A stretch of 64,000 nt of DNA from Nocardiopsis dassonvillei_B (GTDB lineage Bacteria; Actinomycetota; Actinomycetes; Streptosporangiales; Streptosporangiaceae). This document shows positions 16,732-26,200 of this stretch, one piece after another. The DNA lies in assembly GCF_964273065.1 (NCBI RefSeq), contig NZ_OZ186815.1, positions 2,046,001-2,110,000 of the forward strand. The letters run 5' to 3'. A program made the position numbers and the translations under genes. Under the pieces are notes generated by a model. The model did no database searches. It was not told where the DNA came from and was given only the letters and a program-made list of their open reading frames with translations. Positions within the stretch are counted from its first letter, which is position 1. Each line of letters begins with the position of its first letter.

Positions 16732-17263
16732 GGACCGGCGCGGGGAGCCGGGCCCCGGTGCGGACCGTCCTTCCGTACCGGGGCCCTTTCCTGTGGGGGC
16801 TCCTCTCCGGCGCCCTGGACCCCCGTCCGCTCCGCACGGCCCCCTCCCCGGGACCCCCGTGCACCCCGGACACCCGCCGGTGCGCCGAACCGGCGCGCAC
16901 CTCACGGCCACCCGTACCCGGGCCCCGCACGCCCCGGCACCCGCCGGTGTGCGGGACCACCCCCACCCGGTCCGCGTTCCGGGGGAGGCCTCCGGCGACC
17001 GCCCGCCCGCACACGGGCACCACATGCCCCCGGGCCCACGCCCGTGCCCCGGGCCCCCGGACGCCCGTGCGCAGGGCTCCCGCACGTCCCCGGACGCCCG
17101 CGAACGCGTGGGGCCGGTACGCGCACCCCGGCGGCCGCCCCCACGCGGGACCGGCGCGTACACCCCCGTGGACCCATCGGCCTCCCGGGGCCGCCCCGTG
17201 CCCCCGGGCTCACGCCCGCCCGCGGGAACCCCGGGTGTGCGCGGTGCGGCCCGGGCGGCGGGC
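16732..17263. other. Intergenic region between convergent genes
   Basis: Begins with the terminator of the small membrane protein gene. The rest is very C-rich sequence with repeated phrases such as CACCCGCCGGTG and CCCGGGCCC; frames are Pro/Arg low complexity. No gene supported. Confidence 0.45.
16750..16786 (+). terminator. Hairpin terminator after the small membrane protein gene
   Basis: Arms GGGCCCCGGT and ACCGGGGCCC, 10 bp, with an inner CGGA/TCCG pairing in the 17-nt loop, followed by TTTC. Confidence 0.7.
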
Positions 17264-18322
17264 TCAGGCCTCCCCGGGGTCCAGGGAGTCCGGGTGCCCG
17301 GCGCGCACCCGGCGGGCCACCTCCTCGAACCCGCTCCGCTCCAGGACCGCCACCTGGTCCCGGACGAAGGCGTCGCGTTCGGGGCCCGGGGCCAGGGAGT
17401 CGATCATGCCGCGCAGGATGGCCACCTGGACGTCCTGCTCGGCACCGTCGCGGTCGCCGTCCTCCGCGGCCGGCCACCAGTAGCTCTCGTACCCCTCCCC
17501 GTCGACGTCGCTGCCCGGCCCGGCGGGCAGCGGCCCCGGACCCGCGGGGTCGTCGAGACCGCCGAAGTCGGCGAGGTCGCCGGTGTCGTCCTCGTCGGCG
17601 AACCCGCCCGGGACCGCGGACAGGAGGGCGTCGGCGGCGGCGCGGCGGTGGCGGGCGGCGGGCAGGGGCTCCAGGTCGTCCTCGGCGACCCGGGCGGCCT
17701 CCCGGACCACCCGGTCCTTGCGCAGGTCGGCCATCCGGCGCAGCCGGTCGGTGTCGCCGTCCGACAGGCGCAGGGACACCTCGTCGGCCCACACCACGAT
17801 CCCGCTGCCGATGACCGCGTGCTCCACCGCCAGCCGGGCGGCCAGTTCGCACTCGGCCATGCCCTCGTCGGCGGGGTCGGTCTCGCGGGCCAGTTCGGCG
17901 GCGCGGGTGACGACGGCCAGGACGGCCGGGCCCATGGGGTTGCGCAGCCGCAGGTCGACGGTGTTGGACCAGCGCCAGTGGACCACCGCGGAGAAGTGCA
18001 GGTCGTAGTCGTCGACGGCGCTGGGCAGGGCGACCGGGCGGATGCGCCGCCCGTCCCGGGGGCGGGCGGAGGCGTCGCCGACCGGTGACCGGGCGCTCCT
18101 GTCGGCGTCCGTTGCGGCAACGCCGCCGGAGGTGTCGGCGGGGGGCGCGTCCGGGGCCGCCGGGATGCGGCGGCGTTCGCGCAGGGCGAGGGCGGCGGCC
18201 GCCGCCGGGACCAGAGGGACCCACAGCAGGGACCACGGGCCGATCAGGGGGTACAGCACCGCCGGGACGAGCACCGCGATGATGGCGAGCGCGACGAGAC
18301 GGGCGCGGATGACGGGGGTCAC
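17264..18322 (-). CDS. Membrane protein of unknown function with cytoplasmic C-terminal domain
   Basis: 352 residues; start GTG with a strong GAGAGGAGG RBS. Two adjacent hydrophobic helices (VALAIIAVLVPAVLYPLIG, SLLWVPLVPAAAAALAL) give a short hairpin anchor. Then ~70 polar residues lead to a conserved-looking domain: AVDDYDLHFSAVVHWRWSNTVDLRLRNPMGPAVLAVVTRAAELA...VEHAVIGSGIVVWADEVSLRLSDGD. The C-terminus is acidic. I recognise no named family. Confidence 0.65.
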   Translation of the reverse strand: MTPVIRARLVALAIIAVLVPAVLYPLIGPWSLLWVPLVPAAAAALALRERRRIPAAPDAPPADTSGGVAATDADRSARSPVGDASARPRDGRRIRPVALPSAVDDYDLHFSAVVHWRWSNTVDLRLRNPMGPAVLAVVTRAAELARETDPADEGMAECELAARLAVEHAVIGSGIVVWADEVSLRLSDGDTDRLRRMADLRKDRVVREAARVAEDDLEPLPAARHRRAAADALLSAVPGGFADEDDTGDLADFGGLDDPAGPGPLPAGPGSDVDGEGYESYWWPAAEDGDRDGAEQDVQVAILRGMIDSLAPGPERDAFVRDQVAVLERSGFEEVARRVRAGHPDSLDPGEA

Positions 18323-18669
18323 GGTGGGCCTCCTCTCGCACACGGCCGCGGGGGAACGGGACGCCGGCCCGGGGGTGGGGACGCGGAACCGAGCCCTCGG
18401 GCCGTGCGCGCCGCGGACCGGGGACGTTTCCGTATCGGACAGTCTGCCCGAGATCCGGAGCGCGTGCGCCGCCGTCCGGCGTTCCGGACGGGGTGTGGCG
18501 AACATCCGGCCACGGGGCGGTGTCGCCCCGGCCGACATCGCGGGAACAAGAGGGCGCGTGTCGGCCCCCGGGGGCCCCGGCGCCGGTATGACATAACAGA
18601 ATGCGGACACACATCCCCCGCAGCCATCCCCCGCACCGACCCTGATCCCGCTCCCAGGGGAGTCCCGCG
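18323..18669. other. Divergent promoter region
   Basis: About 350 bp between a leftward membrane protein gene and the rightward acyltransferase gene. An AT-rich island at 18585-18602 (CATAACAGAAT) may carry the acyltransferase promoter. No gene seen. Confidence 0.35.
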
Positions 18670-20688
18670 ATGCCCTCCGCTCCCGCAACCGTCACCGTGG
18701 AACGCCGTTTCCGCCCGGAGGTGCAGGGCCTGCGCGCCGTCGCCGTCCTGCTCGTCCTCGTCTACCACCTGGACCCGTCGCTGCTGCCGGGCGGCTACGT
18801 GGGCGTGGACGTGTTCTTCGTGATCTCCGGGTTCCTCATCACGTCACTGCTGTACCGGGAGGCCTCGGGGCAGGGCCGGGTCTCGGTGGCCCGGTTCTAC
18901 GCGCGCCGGGTGCGGCGGCTGCTGCCCGCGGCGACGGCGGTGCTGCTGGTGACGGGGATCGCGTCGTACTTCCTGCTCCCGGTGACCCGGTTGACCGACA
19001 CCATGTGGCAGCTGGTCGCCTCGGCCGCGTACGTGGAGAACCTCTACCTGGCGCGGCAGTCGGTGGACTACCTGGCGGCGGAGGTCGCGCCGTCCCCGGT
19101 GCAGCACTTCTGGTCGCTGTCGGTGGAGGAGCAGTTCTACCTGGTGTGGCCGCTGCTGTTCATCGTGTGGGCGGCGCTGCGCCGCCGCGGCGCGGGCACG
19201 GGGACGCTGGTGGCCCTGCTGGGGTCGCTGCTGGCGGCGTCGCTGCTGTGGTCGGTGTTCACGACGGCCGGGGAGCCGTCGGCGTACTTCATGCCGACGA
19301 CGCGGGCGTGGGAGCTGGCGGTGGGCGGCCTGCTCGCCGTCGGCCTGGCGCGCGGCCGCCTGCCCGAGTCGGTGCGCCTGCCGCTGGGCTGGGCGGGACT
19401 GGCCGCGATCGTCGCGTCGGCCGTGCTCTACGACGAGGCGACCCCGTTCCCGGGCTGGGCGGCGCTGCTGCCGGTGCTGGGTTCCGCGGCGGTGATCGCC
19501 GCCGAGCACGTTCCGGGGCCGCTGTCGGCGTCGGCGCCGCTGAGCACCGCCCCGGCGCGCTGGGTGGGCGACCTGTCGTACTCGCTGTACCTGTGGCACT
19601 GGCCGCTGATCGTGCTGGTCCTGGCGGTGACCGGCCGCGAGGAGCTGGGCTGGGGCCTGGCCGCGGCCGTGGCCGTGGCGTCGCTGCTGCTGGCCTGGGC
19701 GACCAAGGTGTGGGTGGAGGACCCGGTGCGCGACCACCGCCTGGTGCGCGGCGGCCGGGGCGCCCTCGTGGCGGCGGTGTCGGGCGTGCTGGTGGTGGCC
19801 GCGGTCGGCGCGACCCTGTACGTGCGGGTGGACCGGATCCGGTCGGTGGACTTCGACCCGGCGGTGCACGTGGGGCCGGTGGCTCTGGGGCAGGCGCCCA
19901 CGGGCGACCCGGTCTACCCGTCGCCGGTGGAGGCCGAGGACGACCTGCCGGTGCTGTACGACGACGACTGCCAGGCCTCGCACGAGGCGACCGACCCGGG
20001 CGACCCGTGCGTGTACGGGCCGGAGGACGCCGGCCGGACCGTGGCGGTGGTCGGGGACTCGCACAGCGCCCAGTGGGTGCCCGCCCTGATGGAGCTGGGC
20101 GAGGAGCGCGGCTGGCGGCTGGTGCTGTACACCAAGTCCTCGTGCGCGTTCACCGACACCCTCACCAAGGGGCCCGAGGGGCCCTACGAGTCGTGCCTGG
20201 AGTGGAACCGGGCGGTGGTCGGCGAGCTCGCCGCGCTGGAGCCCGACCTGGTGGTCACCAGCTCCTCGACCACGGCGGCCCCGGTGGAGGGCGGGGAGGA
20301 CGACCGGGTCCCGATGGTGGCCGAGGGCATGGCCCGGCTGTGGGGCGAGGTCGGCGCGACGTCGGGGCCGATCGTGGCGCTGCGCGACACCCCGCGCCAG
20401 CGCCGGGACGTGGTGGAGTGCGTGGCCGACAACGTCGAGGACCCGCGGGAGTGCGCCATCCCCCAGGAGGAGGCGTTCGAGCGCGACGACCCCCAGGAGG
20501 AGGCGGTCCGGGACCTGCCGGGCGAGGCCGCCCTGGTGGACATGAGCGACCTGTTCTGCGCCGACGGCGAGTGCCCGGCGGTGATCGGGAACGTGATGGT
20601 CTACCGCGACTCGGGGCACATCACCAGCACCTACGTGTCCCTGCTCACCGAGCCCCTCGGCGAGCGCATCGACGAGGCCCTGGCCTGA
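18670..20688 (+). CDS. Membrane acyltransferase (OafA/YrhL type) fused to an SGNH domain
   Basis: 672 residues; ATG after AGGGGAG. N-terminal acyltransferase-3 domain with ~10 membrane helices: FRPEVQGLRAVAVLLVLVYHL (catalytic His), GGYVGVDVFFVISGFLITSLL, FYARRVRRLLPA, HFWSLSVEEQFYLVWPLL, and SYSLYLWHWPLIV. From ~residue 400 a soluble outer domain begins; SGNH motifs are VAVVGDSHSAQW (~459) and DSGHITSTY near the C-terminus (Asp-His of the triad). Such proteins O-acetylate cell-surface polysaccharide or peptidoglycan, passing acyl groups across the membrane and onto sugars. Stand-alone gene. Confidence 0.93.
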   Translation: MPSAPATVTVERRFRPEVQGLRAVAVLLVLVYHLDPSLLPGGYVGVDVFFVISGFLITSLLYREASGQGRVSVARFYARRVRRLLPAATAVLLVTGIASYFLLPVTRLTDTMWQLVASAAYVENLYLARQSVDYLAAEVAPSPVQHFWSLSVEEQFYLVWPLLFIVWAALRRRGAGTGTLVALLGSLLAASLLWSVFTTAGEPSAYFMPTTRAWELAVGGLLAVGLARGRLPESVRLPLGWAGLAAIVASAVLYDEATPFPGWAALLPVLGSAAVIAAEHVPGPLSASAPLSTAPARWVGDLSYSLYLWHWPLIVLVLAVTGREELGWGLAAAVAVASLLLAWATKVWVEDPVRDHRLVRGGRGALVAAVSGVLVVAAVGATLYVRVDRIRSVDFDPAVHVGPVALGQAPTGDPVYPSPVEAEDDLPVLYDDDCQASHEATDPGDPCVYGPEDAGRTVAVVGDSHSAQWVPALMELGEERGWRLVLYTKSSCAFTDTLTKGPEGPYESCLEWNRAVVGELAALEPDLVVTSSSTTAAPVEGGEDDRVPMVAEGMARLWGEVGATSGPIVALRDTPRQRRDVVECVADNVEDPRECAIPQEEAFERDDPQEEAVRDLPGEAALVDMSDLFCADGECPAVIGNVMVYRDSGHITSTYVSLLTEPLGERIDEALA

Positions 20689-20704
20689 CCCCGCCGTCCC
20701 GGCC

Positions 20705-20741
20705 GGTTCCCGTCCCGCCGCACGGAGGCGGGACGGGAACC
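20705..20741 (+). terminator. Hairpin terminator after the acyltransferase gene
   Basis: Perfect 15-bp inverted repeat, arms GGTTCCCGTCCCGCC and GGCGGGACGGGAACC, 7-nt loop, starting 17 nt after the stop codon. Confidence 0.85.
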
Positions 20742-20842
20742 GGGCGGCACCACGGGACACCGGACACTCCCGGGGCGACCGAAAAGGCCTCCGGAAACCG
20801 ATAAGGCATCGCCCGCACGCATTTAGGTCGCATTCCGAAAAA

Positions 20843-20856
20843 GTTCTCCAGAGAAC
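20843..20856 (+). promoter_or_regulatory. Palindrome upstream of the Hsp70/GTPase operon
   Basis: GTTCTC (20843-20848), 2-nt spacer CA, GAGAAC (20851-20856), in an AT-rich patch inside otherwise GC-rich sequence and ~140 bp upstream of the first gene. It is followed directly by AAAAGGAG. A repressor site is plausible; it does not resemble HAIR or CIRCE heat-shock elements. Confidence 0.45.
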
Positions 20857-20997
20857 AAAAGGAGACGAATGTGACCTGGGACGCCACACCCTCGACCGTT
20901 CGCCGTGTTCGCCTTTTTCCGAGGCCGGTGCCGGAGTATCCTCGGCGAAAGGAAACCGGCAGCGCCTCTGAGGAAATCGGCGGTGAAAGGCGGCCCG

Positions 20998-21555
20998 ATG
21001 ACGGCGTCCGACGACACGGCACCCCCCGACTCCCCCCTCTCCCTGGAACGGGTCCTCGCCTCCCTCGACGACCGGCTGGCGGCCCTGGACGAGCGTGCCC
21101 GGCACCGGGAGGCGGTCATCGACCGCCTGCACGCCGAGAACCGGGAACTGCGCGCGGACCGGGACCGCACCCTCTTCGACCCCGTCGTCACCGACCTCAT
21201 CCACCTGTACGACCAGCTCGCCCGCGAGGCCCGCGGCCTGCGCGAACGCGGGGAGGGACGGCTGGCCGACCTGCTGGCCGGGTTCGCCGACGACGCCCTG
21301 CTGGCCCTGGAGCGGCTCGGCGTCGAACCGGTCGAGGCCGGTGTCGGCGACCCCTTCCGCGCCGACCTGCACCGCCCGCTGGCCGCCGTCGCCGATCCCG
21401 ACCCGGCGCTGGACGGCACCGTCGCCGAGGTCACCGCTCCGGGCTTTCGCGACACCGTCACCGGGCGGATCCGGCGCCGGGTCCACGCCCGCTTCTTCCG
21501 CCATGTCGGCCCGGTGCCCCCCGCGGGGGCCCGCGCACCCGGGAAGGGCACATGA
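20998..21555 (+). CDS. GrpE-like nucleotide exchange factor
   Basis: 185 residues from an ATG preceded by GAAAGGCGG; the frame is open upstream but lacks family sequence. A coiled-coil stretch (LERVLASLDDRLAALDERARHREAVIDRLHAENRELRADRD) leads to LFDPVVTDLIHLYDQLAREA and LAGFADDALLALERLGVEPVE, a GrpE-like pattern, and a short beta-rich end (GTVAEVTAPGFRDTVTG). GrpE drives ADP release from Hsp70. It overlaps the Hsp70 start (ATGA), so the pair is coupled. It is more divergent than a housekeeping GrpE and no DnaJ accompanies it; presumably dedicated to this operon's Hsp70. Confidence 0.8.
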   Translation: MTASDDTAPPDSPLSLERVLASLDDRLAALDERARHREAVIDRLHAENRELRADRDRTLFDPVVTDLIHLYDQLAREARGLRERGEGRLADLLAGFADDALLALERLGVEPVEAGVGDPFRADLHRPLAAVADPDPALDGTVAEVTAPGFRDTVTGRIRRRVHARFFRHVGPVPPAGARAPGKGT

Positions 21556-23183
21556 CCACCTACGGAATCGACCTGGGCACCACCTACTCCTGCACGGCGT
21601 TCGTGGACGGCACCGGCCGGGCCACCGTCACCAGGAACGCCATGGGCAACGACACCACCCCCTCCGTCGTGTACTTCGAGTCCGCCCACAACGTCGTGGT
21701 CGGCGAGGAGGCCAAGAACACCGCCCTCCTCTTCCCCGACATGGTCGTCTCCCTGGTCAAACGGCAGATGGGCACCGACGCCCGCTACGAGTTCCACGGC
21801 CGGGTCCACGACCCGGAGTCGGTCTCCGCGCTGATCCTGCGCGAGCTGGCCCGGGCCGCCGGGGAGCACACCCGGGACAAGGTCGAGGACGTGGTCGTCA
21901 CCGTGCCCGCCTACTTCGGCGTCCACGAGAAGGAGGCCACCCGCCGGGCCGGGCTCATCGCCGGTCTCAACGTGCTGGACGTGGTGCCCGAACCGGTGGC
22001 GGCGGCCCTGCACTACCAGAGCCTGGACGCCTCCTCGGGCGTGCGCCACCTGCTGGTGTACGACCTGGGCGGCGGGACCTTCGACACCACGGTCATCCGG
22101 GTGGAGGACGACGACGTGCGCGTGGTGTGCACCGACGGCGACCACAGGCTGGGCGGGGCCGACTGGGACCACAAGCTCGCCGACCTGCTGCTGGAGCTGT
22201 TCACCGAGCACCACCCGCACCCCGACCCGGCCGGGGACGAGCAGTTCCTCCAGGACGTGGCCGCCGCGGCCGAGCAGATCAAGCGCTCCCTGAGCGCCCG
22301 CGAGCGCGCCCGGCACAACCTGCGCTTCGCCGGGTCCACGGTGCGCGTGGAGCTGACCCGCGGCGACCTGGAGGCGCTCACCTCCGACCTGCTGGAGCGC
22401 ACCCTCACCATCACCGCGCGCACCCTGGAGGCGGCCCGCGAGCGCGGGGTGGACTCGTTCGACGACGTGCTGCTGGTGGGCGGGATGACCCGCATGCCGG
22501 TGGTGGCGCGCTCGCTGCGCGAACGCTTCGGGTTCGAGCCGCACCTGCACGAGCCCGACCTCGCGGTGGCCAAGGGCGCGGCCCTGTTCGCCCTGGTCCG
22601 CCAGGTCAAGAACGTCATGGACGAGCCCGGCCGCGACCCGGCAGAGCGCGCCCGCCGGGCCGAGGAGGTGGGTGCGGCCCTGGGCATCACCCGGGAGGAG
22701 GTGGAGCGGCTGGCTCACAAGACCGTCACGGGTGTGTCGCCGCGCGCCTTCGGGGTCAAGGCCACCGACGGCTCCGACCCGGTGTTCGCCCGTGACCCGG
22801 GCCTGGCCCGCCAGTACATCAGCCACCTCATCCGGGCCAACACCCCGCTGCCGGTCACGGTGGAGGACGGGTTCGCGACGGTGTGGCCGAACCAGGAGCA
22901 GGTCGAGATCGACGTGTGGGAGCAGGCCGGGTCGGTGGCCTCCGAGGAGCTGGAGCACAACGTCCGGATCGGGGACGCCCTGCTCACCGGACTGCCCAAG
23001 GGTCCCGCGGGCACCCCGTTCCGGATCGAGTTCAGCCTGGGCGCCACCGGGATGCTGGCGGTGCGCGGCTGGGACCCGGCCGGCGGCGGCGAGATCCGGT
23101 TCGACATCCGCATCGGCGGGATGGGCGAGGAGGAGGTGCGCCGGGCCCGGGACGCCATCGCGTCGATCCGCACCTCGGGGTGA
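21552..23183 (+). CDS. Hsp70-family chaperone lacking the C-terminal lid
   Basis: 543 residues, versus ~610-640 for housekeeping DnaK. ATPase motifs are intact: GIDLGTTYSCTAF at the N-terminus, VVTVPAYFGVHEKEATRRAG, LLVYDLGGGTFDTTVI (~168) and LLVGGMTRMPVV (~305). A charged helical insert (PAERARRAEEVGAALGITREEVERL, ~360-385) sits between the ATPase and a short beta-type substrate region (NTPLPVTVEDGFATVWPNQEQVEIDVWEQ...). The helical lid and an EEVD-like tail are absent. Starts by ATGA overlap with the GrpE-like gene and is followed by the FN3 gene. Probably a specialised chaperone for operon partners, not general folding. Confidence 0.92.
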   Translation: MTTYGIDLGTTYSCTAFVDGTGRATVTRNAMGNDTTPSVVYFESAHNVVVGEEAKNTALLFPDMVVSLVKRQMGTDARYEFHGRVHDPESVSALILRELARAAGEHTRDKVEDVVVTVPAYFGVHEKEATRRAGLIAGLNVLDVVPEPVAAALHYQSLDASSGVRHLLVYDLGGGTFDTTVIRVEDDDVRVVCTDGDHRLGGADWDHKLADLLLELFTEHHPHPDPAGDEQFLQDVAAAAEQIKRSLSARERARHNLRFAGSTVRVELTRGDLEALTSDLLERTLTITARTLEAARERGVDSFDDVLLVGGMTRMPVVARSLRERFGFEPHLHEPDLAVAKGAALFALVRQVKNVMDEPGRDPAERARRAEEVGAALGITREEVERLAHKTVTGVSPRAFGVKATDGSDPVFARDPGLARQYISHLIRANTPLPVTVEDGFATVWPNQEQVEIDVWEQAGSVASEELEHNVRIGDALLTGLPKGPAGTPFRIEFSLGATGMLAVRGWDPAGGGEIRFDIRIGGMGEEEVRRARDAIASIRTSG

Positions 23184-23254
23184 CGGGCCGCGGCCCGCCG
23201 GGTGCGGGCGCGGCGACGGCAGGGGACGGAACTCTGGGGAGGGGACGGACAGCG

Positions 23255-26200
23255 GTGCCCTGGGACGTGCGGGAGCGGCGGCGGTACGAGGACGAGGTGC
23301 TGGCGGCGGCGCGCACCGGCGGGCCGCCCGCCGACCTGTTCGTCCGCTACGGGGTGGGCCCGGAGCTGGAGCGGAGGCTGGCCGCCGACCCGGAGGCGTT
23401 CGCCGCGCACGTGGCGGCGGTGTGCACCTACTGGCGGGGGCTCCAGACGCGGCGCCGCACGCTGCGCCGGGTGCTGCTGGACCTGGTGGCGGCGCACGAG
23501 CGGCTGGCCCGGGAGGGGGCGCTCACGCACGGGCACTTCTCCCGGGTGCGGGAGGAGACGGCCCGGCGGGCGCTGGCGGAGTGGTCCGACCTCGTCGACG
23601 GGCTCGCGACCTCCCTGGTCGACCGCTGGGCGCTGCGGGCGATGGCGGGCTCGGTGGGGCTGCCCGAGGCCGAGGCCGAGCGGCTGCTGCGGGAGCGGGG
23701 CGTACGGGTGGTGGAGCGCCTTCCCGAGCTGCCGGTGCAGCCGCCGGTGCGGACCTTCCGGAGCCTGCGCGACAACCTGCGCACCCGGGGGGCGGTGTTC
23801 TCCCCGGAGGTGGTGTTCGGGGCGGGGCGGCTGGTGGGCGGGTTCACCGTGGTGGACGGGTTCCGGCTGGCGGACGGCGGCGTGCTGGACGACGCGGCGC
23901 TGGACGCGGCGGTGGCGCGGGTGCAGGTGGAGCCGCTGACGGAGGGCAAGGCCGCGGCGGAGAGTGTCCTGGGGGTGCTGCGTTCCTGCTCCTCGCGCGC
24001 CGAACGCGACGCGGTGGTGCTGTGGGAGGTCGCCGAGGACCTGCGGGCGCGCCCGGCCGAGGTGGGCGAGGCGGCGCTGGCCCGGCCGTGGGTGCGCCGG
24101 GGGCTGGCGGAGCCGGAGGCGGCTCTGCTGGCGGCGGCGGTGCGCCGCCGCCCGGCGGGCTCGGAGCGGATCGCCCGGGCCGAACGGGAGGTGCGCGACC
24201 TGCTCGCCGACGACCAGCTGCGCCAGGCCCGGGCCGCTGTGGCCGGCCTGCCCGCCGACCACGGGCTGGCCGCCCAGGTGCGGGAGCGGGAGTCGCGGGT
24301 GGAGGAGCTGTCGGCGCAGGCCGAGGCGGCGCTGCGGGAGGGGCGGGACGAGGAGGCGGCTCGGGCGCTGGCCGCGGCCTGCGCGCTGGCCGCAGACGAC
24401 GACGGCCTGCGGGCCCGTCTGGGCGAGGTACCGCCGCTGCCGCCCCGCGAGGTGCACGCCCGGGTGGAGGGGCGCGGCGCCGTGGTGGAGTGGCGGCCCA
24501 GTCCGAGCCTGGTGGGGCGGATCGGCTACCGGGTGCTGCGCCGGGTCGGACGGGGCGGCCGGCAGGCTCCGGCCGGTGAGGTGACCGGGACGGAGTTCAT
24601 CGACCCGGGGCTGCCGGTGGGCGCGGAGGTGCGGTACACGGTGGCGGCGGTGCGCGAGGGGCGGGGGGCGTCGGAACCGGTGGTGACCGATCCCGTGCTG
24701 CTCGCCCCGGAGGTAGCGGACCTGTCCGTGCACGCCGGGGAGAGCGAGGTGACGGGCTCGTGGCGGGTGCCGCCGGAGGCGGTGCGGGTGGAGGTGGTGC
24801 GCGGCGAGGGAGCCCCGCCGCGGGGCGGCGACGGGGTCCGGGTGGTGACCGACGGGATGGGGTTCCGCGACCCGGACGTGCGCCCGGACGTGGAGTACTA
24901 CTACCGGGTGCGGGCGGTGTACCTGACCTCGGGCGGCTCGGCCCGCGGTTCGGAGGGGCTGGTGCGGCGGGTGGTGCCGGGGCCGCCCCCGCCGCCGGTG
25001 GAGGACCTGCTGGTGGTCCCGGACGGGGAGGGCGGGTTCACCGCGTCGTGGACGCCGCCGCGCCGCGGGCGGGTGTCGCTTCGGGCGGCGGCCGCCCCGC
25101 CGCCCTGGCCGCCGGGTACCCGGGTCTCCCCGGCCGAGCTCGCCGCCCACGGCGTCCCCCTTCCCGCGGCCGCGGCGGACGCCCCCCGCGGCCGGTCCGC
25201 TGCCGTGCCCGAGGCGACCCCCGGCACGGACGCGGTGGGAGCGCCGGTGCCCGTCCGCGAACACCGCGCCGGACGGCCACCGGCGGTCGCACCCGCGACA
25301 CACGTGGCCCCCGCGCCCCCAGCGGCGGGCGCTACGCCCGAGACCGAAACGGCCGCCGACGACCGTCACGCCGACCGGCCGACGGCGACCGTATCCGCGA
25401 CGTGCGCGGAACCCGCCACCCCCGGGACAGGTGAGACCCCTGTTACGGGAGCGCCCCCGAGCGGACGGCGCGCCGGGCAGGCACCGGCGGCCGCGCCCGC
25501 CACGCATACGGAACCCGCGACCCCCACGGCGGTCCCCGAGACCGAGGCGGCCGCCCACGGGCAGCGCACCGGCCGGGCGACAGCGGCCACATCCATGACA
25601 CGTACAGGCTCCGAGCCCACCGGGACAGGCGGGATCCCCGAGGCGGGAGCGCCCCCGAGCGGACGGCACGCCGATCGGACCGCCGGGACACCTGCGGCGG
25701 CACCGGCCCGGCCGGAGCGGGAACAGGTGCGGGTGGTGCTCGGCCCTGGCCCCCACCACGTGGTGGCGGTGACCTCCTGCGGTGACCAGACCGTGGTCGG
25801 GGCGTCGGTGCGCGTGCTGTCCGTGCCCGCGGTGGCCGGACTGCACGCCCGGCGGTTCGGCGACCTGGTGCGGCTGGGCTGGACCTGGCCCGAGGAGGCG
25901 TCCGCCGCAACGGTGTCCTGGCGTCCCGCCGACCCCGGGGACACCGGGGACACCGACGGTGGCGGAACCCTCTGCGAGCGCACCCGCTACGAGGCCGGGG
26001 GCGGGTTCGAGGCCCCCATGGGCCCCGGCCCGGTCCGGGTGACCGTGCGCGCCGTCGTCGGCGGCACCCCCGGACCACCCGCCGTGCTCACCGTCCCGGG
26101 CGAGGCCGTACTCGCCTACCACGTCGCCCCCGCCGGCCTGCTGCGCCGCGACCGGCTCGTCACCGTGGCCGCCGGAACCTCCTGCACCTCCCCCCGCATC

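Noticed and set aside
16083..17483. 466-codon rightward frame with AAAGGAGG nearby
   Set aside because: The product is Arg/Pro/Thr low complexity, covers a real small gene in another frame, and no start codon matches the RBS.
20871..21551. GTG with strong AAAAGGAG opening a frame that continues into hsp70
   Set aside because: The frame overlaps the GrpE-like gene and reads Arg/Pro-rich nonsense there; Hsp70 starts at the ATGA overlap.
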